Shown here: positions 28,901 to 36,633 of the stretch, piece by piece
Position numbering within the stretch: position 1 is the stretch's first letter
Layout: each line of letters opens with the position of its first letter
Assembly: GCF_040096455.1 (NCBI RefSeq)
Contig: NZ_JBBMER010000005.1
Location: 124,001-188,000 of the forward strand
Direction of reading: 5' to 3'
Length of the DNA stretch: 64,000 nucleotides
Source of the DNA: Lachnospira rogosae
GTDB taxonomy: Bacteria; Bacillota; Clostridia; Lachnospirales; Lachnospiraceae
Notes under the pieces: model-generated
Seen by the model: the letters and a program-made list of their open reading frames with translations, nothing else
The model's database searches: none
What the model was told of the DNA's origin: nothing
Made by a program: the position numbers and the translations under genes

Positions 28901-29080
28901 TACTTCAATGACCATAATTCCAACATTTTTTATAAGTAATGCGAAATCAAATTCACGATCATCAACCACCTCTCGATGATTGTAGACTACAACATCGTTA
29001 GGCAATAATGAAGACAGTTTTTCCCATACTAACGCTTCACCTTTATATTCAGTTGGCTTGTTATCCATCATTAATGCCAT
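25976..29080 (-). CDS. NERD nuclease-UvrD/AddA-like helicase fusion
   Basis: A 1034-residue protein. Residues about 10-120 form a NERD (nuclease-related) domain with EFDFALLIKNVGIMVIEVKG, giving the D...ExK active-site pattern. From about 340 it is a UvrD/AddA-type superfamily 1 helicase: LVQAGAGTGKTYSM (I), LFIDEFQDTDD (II), VVGDLKQSIYRFRGAT (III), SLTINYRTDKRLL (IV), TTVHKAKGLEYG (V), YVALTRAIRN (VI). All motifs look complete. The start follows GGAGGAAT. It is 14 nt after dndA and 1 nt before the AddB-like gene, so the two probably form an AddAB-like heterodimer whose nuclease sits on the helicase subunit instead of the AddB side. Confidence 0.85.
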   Translation of the reverse strand: MALMMDNKPTEYKGEALVWEKLSSLLPNDVVVYNHREVVDDREFDFALLIKNVGIMVIEVKGWQSQYIFDVKGPDEIVIQGESQIYGSPEKQARGYRFDWLNFLNDQFAISPVVLSMVCYPFISEKEYKDVRLDIVSSRDFTIFSDDLNSATKLGQKISNAFVKKKPLNSTPFDEKAMAIVRQHFEPSYKAKDDQIVEVSDAYSLLKVFNKELTEKDSDELIEMYFAGTKIVVFVKSEIDLLSVCNKLEAGFNARGIISDKGNVRLAEIDERNDFSGVVGSFRIFNFEIYTHNLDLNNDEIIVEGQYTEQQKLILEEIANSTSWNFDQYKVEHAMGDKNVLVQAGAGTGKTYSMVSRIAYLCMSRKRFINNLVDEIAMVTFTNEAADNMKLRLKQYFMNCYILTKNKKVLHEIEAVDLMQISTIHKFAKAVLQSNDMEYGLGADFAISSSEYAKEQIYEKYLNDFLVEKQKEDANFAQQLRMPVHKFRKLLMHFSQQLYNKSYGIKELKAENLGTFEEWPFFNDVIMKVMIPAEKEYEEQIFSKNKIDLKESMLLLNDAVNGAFKEKCGLKYKYLFIDEFQDTDDVQIDSFLKLQNVIKDTKLFVVGDLKQSIYRFRGATISAFDLIRTDKEKWEEFSLTINYRTDKRLLNKFDAVFSKMGSKGYLPFHKGKDSLTSSVETYLSEHELVTKLEYNSDEQRMEQLFAEIERQKDIIKYLSKHHKLSSKDKIIAILVRDNWQIHNILEEAKVRGEFIETHIGGDLYHLIPALDLYKLVIALLNPRDPVNLFNLINSNYVGIQLDIQGLHGLGTEEQVKKLTDVLNQYFTIVMNKTWEKIIVDTKVQPILMLLRSIYEGCQPWYQYSDTDSEQRFYKANYELVLEKIIKTYSVDFLTLNVIEHSMHINIMTKQEELARNIEVETDDMRVICTTVHKAKGLEYGCVIMPYMGMDIASMKKADLDVYVENEKLAYGIRIGDEPNKKYNSNYDVSQEQNERINEESRVLYVALTRAIRNVVWMKDIKSKSKISWQNLMEV

Positions 29081-29094
29081 AACGTTTATTCCTC

Positions 29095-30288
29095 CTAAAT
29101 TTCAGCTTTAAGTATGCCTACAAATTCTTCTATATCTTTCGCTGTTGTGTATTTGTTTATAGACACCCTAAGTACTTTTGTAACCATATCTGCCAATCCA
29201 AGTGCCTGTATTACATAAGATGGTTCTCCAGCGCTACAAGCAGATCCTGTAGACAAAGCCACATCTTCGCTAATCTTCTTAATGAATCTTTCATTATGAA
29301 AATCAGATTTATCTACTACCAGGCTCACAATTCCTGGTAAACGTTTTGCTGCATCTACCGTTGTATGAATTCCATCAATTGATGAAATACCTGCAATCAA
29401 CATATCATCCAAACTTTTGATATGTGCTTCATTTTCCTTAAGATCTCTAAGTGCAATTTCAGCAGCCTTGCCAAAACCTACAATATTATGAACTGCATGT
29501 GTTCCTGCACGGAATCCAAATTCCTGCTCTCCCCCATGCATAAATGCTGTGATAGGTTCTATCCCATAAGCATCAGCCTTCATAAATGCAGCACCTATTC
29601 CTTTCGGTCCGTATATTTTGTGTGCTGAACAAGAAGCATAATCGATTCCCATTCTCTTAACATCAATTTCTATCTTACCCAAAGCCTGTGTTAAATCAGA
29701 ATGAAGTGCAATGTTATTCTTCTTACAGATTTCTGCCACTGACTCAACATCACTTATTGTTCCTATTTCGTTATTCACATAAAGCATTGATACAAGTGCT
29801 GTATTTTCTTTAATTGCAGAAGTAATTTTTTCAACACTAATCTCACCATCTGGAGTAACTCCAACAAATGAAGCTTCATATCCTCTATCCACTTTTTTCT
29901 TTACACCAAATAATGATGTAGTAGGATCATTGTTTGAATATAATTCACCATTCAAATACTTACAGGTGTTTAATGTTGCCTTGTGTTCTACAAGAGATGT
30001 AATCACATGATTCTTGCCATCTCCATAAAACTTTCTATAATCCAAATATCCCTTAATAATAAAATTTGTACTTTCTGTTGCTCCTGCTGTGAAAATAATC
30101 TCATCCGGCTTTGCACCTAGCAACCTTGCAACCTTTTCTCTGGCTTCCTCGACAGCATTCTTAGCATGAGTTGCTTTGCAATAATATTTACTTGACGGAT
30201 TTCCAAACTCCTCATTCAAATATGGAAGCATCGCATCTCTAACTTCCTCATCAATAGGAGAAGTCGCACTATTGTCTAAATAAATCAT
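29095..30288 (-). CDS. dndA: Cysteine desulfurase DndA
   Basis: A 397-residue PLP-dependent cysteine desulfurase (NifS/IscS class). The PLP lysine lies in SCSAHKIYGPKGIGA and the sulfur-carrying cysteine in TGSACSAGEPS near residue 325; the N-terminus is MIYLDNSATSPID. It mobilises sulfur from cysteine, here most likely for the DndC sulfurtransferase. The ribosome site is AAGGAGAA. It lies 2 nt after the DUF262 gene and 14 nt before the NERD helicase. A dedicated desulfurase within a dnd set, placed after dndE, matches the C-D-E-A order described for archaeal systems. A general housekeeping IscS is the alternative but the context argues against it. Confidence 0.88.
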   Translation of the reverse strand: MIYLDNSATSPIDEEVRDAMLPYLNEEFGNPSSKYYCKATHAKNAVEEAREKVARLLGAKPDEIIFTAGATESTNFIIKGYLDYRKFYGDGKNHVITSLVEHKATLNTCKYLNGELYSNNDPTTSLFGVKKKVDRGYEASFVGVTPDGEISVEKITSAIKENTALVSMLYVNNEIGTISDVESVAEICKKNNIALHSDLTQALGKIEIDVKRMGIDYASCSAHKIYGPKGIGAAFMKADAYGIEPITAFMHGGEQEFGFRAGTHAVHNIVGFGKAAEIALRDLKENEAHIKSLDDMLIAGISSIDGIHTTVDAAKRLPGIVSLVVDKSDFHNERFIKKISEDVALSTGSACSAGEPSYVIQALGLADMVTKVLRVSINKYTTAKDIEEFVGILKAEI

Positions 30289-30290
30289 TT

Positions 30291-32240
30291 TTATTCTCCT
30301 TTCGAAATCATTTCAATTACACTAGCAGCAAATTGTGCATATTGATTTCTGAAATCCATTTGAAAATATCGATCTAACTCTCCCTTTGCCTCCTCTTCGC
30401 TATCAAATCCTTTTGGATCTGGCAATTTTAATTTATCAGATACTAATTGAATTACTTTTCCTGAATATCCTTTTATATTTTTGTCATGGTTCGCAAGAAC
30501 TTCAACTTTTTCTAGCAAATACAAATTTTTGATATTTCCATTTGTCTCTCTATCGATAAATATATAGTTAAATAAAGAATTCTTATACTTCTTTATTTCC
30601 TCTGGATATTCATACTCAAACGTCGCATTTGTACTTAACTTACATTCACATTTTCCACTATCATTTATGATGAAGTGTTCCACACTATATTTTTCAGAAT
30701 TATTCAAAAATTGTTCTAATTCCTTAGTTTTATGAGGCTTAATTCGTATTCCATTGTTGTCAATATCAAAATAATCATATATCGTAGCAATAGATTTACA
30801 TCTAAACTCCTGCTTTTCCTGTGAAATACTTTGGCTTTTAGTTAGAACAAATTGATAGCCGGCCGATATTTGCCTACTCGTTAATTCTCTTCCCTCAAAA
30901 CAAGTTATAGCATAATTTACCATTTGTCCTTCCCAGTCATCTGATCTTATAATTTTATAAAGTCCATCACTGTTTTTCTTTGTTTCATATAAAGTAAATA
31001 ATGTAGATGTTACAAAAACCCCATATATTGAATCAAAATTGTCCTTACGAAATTCTAAATTTATGAAGCTTTCCAACAAGTATTTGATTATTAAACAATT
31101 TGGAGCTTTATTCTTGTCTAATACTACTTTTCGAAGCAAATTATACATAATATCTATTTCATCGTTATCCACCCTAAATTTCTTATCTGCATCTGCCAGT
31201 TTCTTGTAATATCCTCTTATTTCAGCCGATGCATGCGTTTCTGTTACAATAGAAACTAAAAGTTCTTGTATCTTATCCAATGCAATTAATTTTTCTCTAA
31301 TATATTTTTTATTATGTATAATTTTAACTATATGTTCTCCAGAACTATACTTGTTACCTTCGATCTCTTTTTCATTCTTCAACGTAAAATCTGTTGAGAA
31401 TTCTATCAAACGATAACTTTCATGTTTTGCTAACTCACACTGTAAAAAGTGCTCCAAAAGCATCATAAACGGATAATCAATGTGCGTATTTAATACTTTA
31501 TTTTCTTGTTTTAATTTACTCCAGATTTTAAATAATTCCTCTGAGTTGTCTTGCGCAAACAGATATCCCTTAAAGATGTCTTCTGCATCTAGTCGCACTC
31601 CTTTAAGATTCACATCCAAAAATGCCTCAATACTTCTCTCCGCAGAATCTGTTTCAATAATCACATTCAATTGTGATTGTTCCAAATTCTTGAGAAAATC
31701 CTCTGCCTCTGCAATATTTGCAAAGAGATCAACTTTTTCCATGGCATCCCATATTTCTATATATTTATCACGCTGGCCATAACAATCACTTCCGATTATT
31801 TCTTCCATTTCAGATTTAGAAATCTTTTTTAAATCAAAAAAATGATTACATAGATTTCTAAATCCTGAGAAACTTTCTACCGTTATTTCACAAGTCTCAA
31901 ATATATCAAACCGTTCCGAGTATTTACTCTTTAAAAACAAAACTATTAGTGCGATTACCGTCGTACGTTGTTGTCCATCAAGAATCTCGTAATTGCTTTG
32001 TCTTTTTGTGAATATTAGGTTTCCAAGAAATTTTGATCCCTTCCTAACATCATTAATAAGGGTAATTAAATTATCTTTTGTCCATCTAATTTCTCTTTGA
32101 AAATATGGGACAATGTATTTTCTGTTTTCTTCTAAAGTTATTAATGATGTGCTATTAGTACCGTTTCTAAATTGAATGTCTGCGCTCTTTATCCCATATA
32201 ATTCTTTAACAGTTATTACCGTTCCAACCATTGTTCCCAT
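30291..32240 (-). CDS. DUF262/DUF1524 (GmrSD-like) protein inside the dnd set
   Basis: A 649-residue protein. The N-terminal DUF262 domain shows the signature IVPYFQREIRWTKDNL and DGQQRTTVIAL (DGQQRTT at residues 88-94), a ParB-like nucleotide-binding fold. The C-terminus has a DUF1524-like HNH remnant: YSVEHFIIND, then LFNYIFIDRETNGN. DUF262 proteins include the GmrS part of GmrSD modified-DNA nucleases and SspE, whose DUF262 domain senses phosphorothioate. Insertion between dndE and dndA suggests a phosphorothioate-reading role here; that is inference. The C-terminal metal site looks weak, so cleavage is uncertain. The start has GAGGAAAA. Confidence 0.82.
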   Translation of the reverse strand: MGTMVGTVITVKELYGIKSADIQFRNGTNSTSLITLEENRKYIVPYFQREIRWTKDNLITLINDVRKGSKFLGNLIFTKRQSNYEILDGQQRTTVIALIVLFLKSKYSERFDIFETCEITVESFSGFRNLCNHFFDLKKISKSEMEEIIGSDCYGQRDKYIEIWDAMEKVDLFANIAEAEDFLKNLEQSQLNVIIETDSAERSIEAFLDVNLKGVRLDAEDIFKGYLFAQDNSEELFKIWSKLKQENKVLNTHIDYPFMMLLEHFLQCELAKHESYRLIEFSTDFTLKNEKEIEGNKYSSGEHIVKIIHNKKYIREKLIALDKIQELLVSIVTETHASAEIRGYYKKLADADKKFRVDNDEIDIMYNLLRKVVLDKNKAPNCLIIKYLLESFINLEFRKDNFDSIYGVFVTSTLFTLYETKKNSDGLYKIIRSDDWEGQMVNYAITCFEGRELTSRQISAGYQFVLTKSQSISQEKQEFRCKSIATIYDYFDIDNNGIRIKPHKTKELEQFLNNSEKYSVEHFIINDSGKCECKLSTNATFEYEYPEEIKKYKNSLFNYIFIDRETNGNIKNLYLLEKVEVLANHDKNIKGYSGKVIQLVSDKLKLPDPKGFDSEEEAKGELDRYFQMDFRNQYAQFAASVIEMISKGE

Positions 32241-32258
32241 AATTTTTCCTCTTTCCTG

Positions 32259-32639
32259 TTATACGGTATCTCCATCACCCAATACTTGCAAAATGTACTT
32301 ATCCATATTTCCAGCGTGATTGTACATATCAAGTAATAGCTTACTTCCCCTATCTATATGCGCTTTAACATACTGTGGAAAGTACTCTTCATCTGTCAGG
32401 TATCTTCCTTCCACCTGCTCTATAAGCACCTTAAAATATATATCATTATCTCCAGTAATTGTTTGCCTATTTAGATCTAGCCCGTCAGAATCTGACTTAT
32501 AATCAGCAACAGATGTTTTTTCTAATATAGACCACGCTATTGCATGCTTTACCAATGTATATGGTTTGTAATTTGTTCTATTTTCTAGTTCCTCAAAGAT
32601 TTCTTGTGTTCTCTTTGATGTTTTTAATCTAAATATCAT
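32259..32639 (-). CDS. dndE: DNA phosphorothioation protein DndE
   Basis: A 126-residue DndE-family protein. It begins MIFRLKTSKRTQEIFEELE and has YKPYTLVKHAIAWSILEK, the basic N-terminal helical segment typical of DndE, which binds nicked or modified DNA in studied systems. The usual length is about 115-130. The start follows GAGGTGTAA. It is separated from dndD by 3 nt and from the DUF262 gene by 18 nt. The identification rests on the sequence start and on the dndC-dndD-dndE order. Confidence 0.87.
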   Translation of the reverse strand: MIFRLKTSKRTQEIFEELENRTNYKPYTLVKHAIAWSILEKTSVADYKSDSDGLDLNRQTITGDNDIYFKVLIEQVEGRYLTDEEYFPQYVKAHIDRGSKLLLDMYNHAGNMDKYILQVLGDGDTV

Positions 32640-32642
32640 TGG

Positions 32643-34781
32643 TTACACCTCAAAAAAGTAATTATTCTTAATTGTAGTTCTGTTTTCGTTTTCGTCATTG
32701 ATTAACAGATACTCTTTAGAAACATAAGGTTTTACTATCTTATAGTACTCCTCATTTATTTCTTCATCCGTAGACAGAATAATTACCTGATCACTAATAT
32801 TAGGAAAGAACTTCTCTGAGATTTCTCTCCTATGATTTGCATCAATTCTCGCATACGGAGTATCAATAATAAACGGGACATTCTGTCCTGATATCTCAAT
32901 TATCGCCCAATATAATGCCAAGATAAAAATCTGACGCTCTCCCTTTGATAATCTTCCCAATTCAATCTTCTTATACAATCGAATTGGTTCCTGCCCAAAA
33001 TCAGATTCAGACTTATTTTTTAACACATTTATTGAAGTACCTTCCAACATTTTGACTAGTCGCTTTTCACCTTTAGTACCAATAAGATTTGTAAATTCAG
33101 AATTACCCAAATTCTTATATAGTGTCAAAAGTTCCTTGCCATTGTATTCCTCGTCTTGATACAAATTGAAATCAAAATTCTTTCCAATTTCAATATGCGT
33201 TATCAAATTATTCTTTCTATAAATTGACTTCAATTTTTGAACAATATCCTTTTCTAGTTTCCTTCTTATACTCACAGTCTTCTCTTCTAAGAACTGTTCC
33301 ATCATAGAAGAAATACCGGAGCTTAGCTCGTACACATGCCTATTCTGAGCATTTGATTTAAGAATTTGCATAGCTTTATCTCTAATTTGTTCTTGCATCT
33401 GCAATTCTCTATCAATTTCTTCTAATCTATGTTGTGAATCATACAGTATACTTGATAGGTCATCTTTTTTCTTTAAAATTTCATTTTCTCTCTGAGCAAA
33501 TTCATTAATGTCCTCCTCGCTCATTGAGTTTTTCAAAATTCTATTAATTTCTGCTGTTCTTTCAGAAGCTGCCCTCCTTTTATTGACCATATCAACCATT
33601 GCTGATACATCGAAATCATCCAAAGATGATACAATTCCATTTACTCGACCAATATCCTCCTTTGATAGATCAAACATCATTTCCATGTCTTCACGGAAAC
33701 CTTTTGGTCTAAATGTATCCAACAGATGATCCATTAACTGATCTACTTTTGCATCGGACACATCACCTTTTAGTAAATCAGATATTGCATCTCGTTTCAA
33801 CTTACTTTGAACGTAATAAAATATCTCACCTTTTTCTTCAAAATCTAATTGTGCCATAATAGGATTAGCAAAATCTCGCAGTATATAAAATGGCATAAGC
33901 CCTTCCACAAACAACTTAATATTTGTAAGTGATTCCGTTTTTACCTTTTCAGCTAGAGCATACTCATCTTCTAACTGTTTTTTCTCCTTACGTGAAATTC
34001 CTCCTGCATTTTTAAAAGCAGTCGCCAATTCAATAAGTTGAATATCAATGTTTTCTAGTTCTTTTGTCAAATTGCCTACTTCGACATCAAGTTTTTCCTT
34101 TTCGGTTTCTAATGTTTCTATCTGCTGCTTTGCCGATTCATATGTGTCATAGACCTCATCGTCATCATTAGAATTGTTCTTTGTTACATACCCACGTGTG
34201 AATTTACGGATAATTTCAAACACATCCATTCCGCACATGGTGAATACTGCATTTCTAACATATGTGTTGTATGCACTGGTGGAGAAAATATTACCAACCT
34301 CTTCTCCATCAAACAAAAAGAACTCAAACAGATCTGGAGGAATAATGCTACGCAAATAGTTTTCAAAATATGATAATTCTTGATCGTTCAGTAGCTTTCC
34401 ATCCCTTGCTACTGTGTATTCCTCTGTAAGCTTTTGATTGGTATAATCCCATTTTCTTGTTATCACATAATTTCTAATATCACGCTCAATCTTAAGTTGT
34501 AGCGTTAACTGTACTTCCGATTCCACAACCTCCTGTTGAAATGCTTTTGAATTTATTAAATCTTTAATTTTAGAAATGTAATGACTATTTACACCTACAT
34601 ATCCATATGCTAATGGTCCATACAAAGCAACTTTTATTGCCGTAAAAAGAGAAGTTTTACCTGCCCCATTTTTTCCACCAATGAGTACAATGTTTTTTCC
34701 AGCATCTGTTATCTCGAAATCAAATTCATTATTACCCTCATAGGAGCTGAAATTATGTAATTTTACTTTATTGATTTTCAT
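32643..34781 (-). CDS. dndD: DNA phosphorothioation ATPase DndD (SMC/RecF-like)
   Basis: A 712-residue SMC/Rad50-like ATPase. Walker A is LIGGKNGAGKTSLF near residue 38, the signature is LGRLSKGERQIFILALYW and Walker B is FIIDTPYARIDANHRRE near 625. Long coiled coils lie between. DndD is thought to open or nick DNA with ATP during sulfur incorporation. The ATG at 34781 with GAGGAG upstream is preferred over a TTG at 34787. It overlaps dndC by 14 nt and precedes dndE by 3 nt. No motif loss is seen. Confidence 0.92.
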   Translation of the reverse strand: MKINKVKLHNFSSYEGNNEFDFEITDAGKNIVLIGGKNGAGKTSLFTAIKVALYGPLAYGYVGVNSHYISKIKDLINSKAFQQEVVESEVQLTLQLKIERDIRNYVITRKWDYTNQKLTEEYTVARDGKLLNDQELSYFENYLRSIIPPDLFEFFLFDGEEVGNIFSTSAYNTYVRNAVFTMCGMDVFEIIRKFTRGYVTKNNSNDDDEVYDTYESAKQQIETLETEKEKLDVEVGNLTKELENIDIQLIELATAFKNAGGISRKEKKQLEDEYALAEKVKTESLTNIKLFVEGLMPFYILRDFANPIMAQLDFEEKGEIFYYVQSKLKRDAISDLLKGDVSDAKVDQLMDHLLDTFRPKGFREDMEMMFDLSKEDIGRVNGIVSSLDDFDVSAMVDMVNKRRAASERTAEINRILKNSMSEEDINEFAQRENEILKKKDDLSSILYDSQHRLEEIDRELQMQEQIRDKAMQILKSNAQNRHVYELSSGISSMMEQFLEEKTVSIRRKLEKDIVQKLKSIYRKNNLITHIEIGKNFDFNLYQDEEYNGKELLTLYKNLGNSEFTNLIGTKGEKRLVKMLEGTSINVLKNKSESDFGQEPIRLYKKIELGRLSKGERQIFILALYWAIIEISGQNVPFIIDTPYARIDANHRREISEKFFPNISDQVIILSTDEEINEEYYKIVKPYVSKEYLLINDENENRTTIKNNYFFEV

Positions 34782-36156
34782 TTTCAATCTCCTCTATTAT
34801 TTCATAATGTAGCCATTGCTGATTCAATAGCCTATCTATTCCATCTCTAAGTATTTTTTGATTTGAATAGTTTTTATTTCGATAAACCGATAATAACAAA
34901 TTGCGGATCAATTCCTCTGGCACATTATTTTTCTGAGCCAGATTTTCTAATTCAACAACAGTTTCATTATCAATCAAAGGTTCTTTATAGTCATACCAAG
35001 GAAGTTTTTCCCCTGTTATTTCCTCATATAATTCCACTAAAACTCTTCGAGACAAGTCTAGTTCTTGATCCCAGATTTCATCTATTGCTTTCAGTTCATC
35101 TAATGTTATAAGTTCATATCCCATAACCTGTTGGGTTTCTAACAACTTTCGAAGAATAAGTTTTCTTGCTTTCCAGTTAAATGGACCGAATCCCATATTA
35201 CCCTGCTTATCACGATATACCGTTCCATTTCTTCTCTTTTTCTCTCGATATTCTTCATTATCTCGTATACTCATAAGCCAACTTCTAAATTCAGCAAGTG
35301 GTATCAACTCTCTATGTCCACTCTTTATAAATCCATTTAACGACTTATCTTCCTTTACAACTGTACATACCCAGCACCCAAAACGTGAATTACCACAGCT
35401 CTGTGTCTGACCACCTGCATGAATACCAGCAAAAGGACATTCTCCACTATCTGCATCAGCATAAAGCGATACCAACTCGCTATTATCTGATCCCCAAGGT
35501 GTTCTTCCGCCATCACACCTAAGTAAAACATCCCATACATCATCTGTGGTAAGTTCTACAATAGGGTTATAAACATATGCATCTTGTATAGTTTCATGTC
35601 GATTAAGAAGTCTATTTGCAAGTTCTCTGCCTTCAATTCTTCTCTTTCGTGCTATACTTTCTGCTTTTCTGACTCCAAGAAGAACAACTACTTCTTTTCC
35701 TTCCTCATCAATAACTCTTTGAATATATTCACCACTAGGATTTATTTTTAATCTATCTGTACACCATCTGAATGTTCCATTCATTCTAGGTGTAGGGAAT
35801 CCTCTTCCAATTACATTTGCCCAAAACGAATTGTTTGGTGGAGGTGTAACCATAGCCGACTTTATTGGTAGCCCATCTCTATCTGCTGCCTGTCCCAATA
35901 AATCATTCATTTTACTTAAATATATTTTTATAAGTGGATTTTCAATTAAAGTATCCGAAGATACAATATAAACATTTTTATGTCTATCTTCTGGATCTAA
36001 TCCCAATAACATCTTATAAACAAGTTCGACCACAGTTGTAGAATCCTTACCACCGCTATATCCTATAACCCATGGTCTGTCATCAGACTTGTAGACATAC
36101 TTAATTTCTTCAATTAACTCCTCAAGCGTATTTTCGTTAAAATAACTATTCGCCAT
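34768..36156 (-). CDS. dndC: DNA phosphorothioation sulfurtransferase DndC
   Basis: A 462-residue PP-loop ATPase of the PAPS-reductase superfamily. The PP-loop is IGYSGGKDSTTVVE near residue 37. The iron-sulfur cysteines are visible in GECPFAGIH and SCGNSRFGCWVCT. Family-typical blocks include FRWCTDRLKI and LLGVRKAES. DndC transfers sulfur to the DNA backbone, with DndA as donor. The start is set at the ATG at 36156, preceded by AGAGGTGAT; a GTG at 36165 is less likely. It overlaps the Xre regulator by 11 nt and dndD by 14 nt, so the set is translationally coupled. Confidence 0.94.
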   Translation of the reverse strand: MANSYFNENTLEELIEEIKYVYKSDDRPWVIGYSGGKDSTTVVELVYKMLLGLDPEDRHKNVYIVSSDTLIENPLIKIYLSKMNDLLGQAADRDGLPIKSAMVTPPPNNSFWANVIGRGFPTPRMNGTFRWCTDRLKINPSGEYIQRVIDEEGKEVVVLLGVRKAESIARKRRIEGRELANRLLNRHETIQDAYVYNPIVELTTDDVWDVLLRCDGGRTPWGSDNSELVSLYADADSGECPFAGIHAGGQTQSCGNSRFGCWVCTVVKEDKSLNGFIKSGHRELIPLAEFRSWLMSIRDNEEYREKKRRNGTVYRDKQGNMGFGPFNWKARKLILRKLLETQQVMGYELITLDELKAIDEIWDQELDLSRRVLVELYEEITGEKLPWYDYKEPLIDNETVVELENLAQKNNVPEELIRNLLLSVYRNKNYSNQKILRDGIDRLLNQQWLHYEIIEEIENENQ

Positions 36157-36478
36157 CTTTATCACCTCTTTGTTGAGCCACTTCGTTTAATAAACGCAAG
36201 CTCAGCTCTTTTTTTGTGTCGTCCATAGTTTCAACGACATTTAATATCTGCTGTTCATAGCTGCTTTCCTCAGTGATAAGTGTTCTTCTACCAATAAGTT
36301 CATCTAAAGAAATCTTGTATAAATCAGCTGCACCATGTAGAAATTCCACATCTGGTGCCGTGGTATTCCTTTCTATGTTACTTACTCTTTGTTGAGACAA
36401 ATTGAGAGCCTCTGCTAATTGTTTTTGTGTATATCCATATTTCTTTCTTAATTCAGATAATCTGCTTCCAATTTCCAT
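36146..36478 (-). CDS. Xre-family regulator at the head of the dnd train
   Basis: A 110-residue protein: an Xre helix-turn-helix in the first 65 residues (LRKKYGYTQKQLAEALNL, QQRVSNIERNTTAPDVEF), then an acidic helical tail. The ATG at 36478 fits an AAAGGTGG ribosome site; a GTG at 36490 overlaps that site. It is the first gene of the long minus-strand train, overlapping dndC by 11 nt. Known bacterial dnd clusters are repressed by DndB, which is missing here, so this protein may take over control. Promoter TTGTGA-17-TACAAT precedes it. Confidence 0.88.
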   Translation of the reverse strand: MEIGSRLSELRKKYGYTQKQLAEALNLSQQRVSNIERNTTAPDVEFLHGAADLYKISLDELIGRRTLITEESSYEQQILNVVETMDDTKKELSLRLLNEVAQQRGDKDGE

Positions 36479-36504
36479 AGAAATGCCCACCTTTCCAATT
36501 GTTT

Positions 36505-36533
36505 ATTGTACTATAATTAAGCTTTTTTCACAA
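36505..36533 (-). promoter_or_regulatory. Promoter of the dnd gene train
   Basis: On the minus strand TTGTGA (36528-36533) and TACAAT (36505-36510) with a 17-nt spacer, about 27 nt before the regulator start. A 20-bp palindrome lies 25 bp further upstream. Confidence 0.55.
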
Positions 36534-36554
36534 TAAAATTTTGTATTTTAGGTC

Positions 36555-36582
36555 TTGACTAACAAAATCTTTGTATTATAAT
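36555..36582 (+). promoter_or_regulatory. Promoter of the divergent PP-loop gene
   Basis: TTGACT (36555-36560) and a perfect TATAAT (36577-36582), spacer 16 nt. Its -35 end and -10 box lie on the left arm and loop of the palindrome at 36558-36605, so binding there would block transcription. Confidence 0.7.
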
Positions 36583-36605
36583 AAAAATACAAAGATTTTG
36601 TTAGT
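36558..36605. repeat. 20-bp perfect inverted repeat between the divergent units
   Basis: The left arm (36558-36577, starting ACTAACAAAA) and right arm (36586-36605, ending TTTTGTTAGT) are exact reverse complements around an 8-nt loop. It covers the promoter of the plus-strand PP-loop gene and faces the dnd train promoter. Either a large operator, probably for the adjacent Xre protein, or a hairpin at the 5' end of the plus transcript. Confidence 0.85.
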
Positions 36606-36633
36606 TAAAAAACAGAAAAGGAGGATTAAAACA

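Noticed and set aside
13560..29080. Standard DptF-DptG-DptH restriction genes or a DISARM system
   Set aside because: The proteins do not show the order or features expected for DptFGH, and no DISARM methyltransferase, DrmA or DrmB is present. The Dpd-like reading fits the DpdG/DpdH positions better, though it needs profile confirmation.
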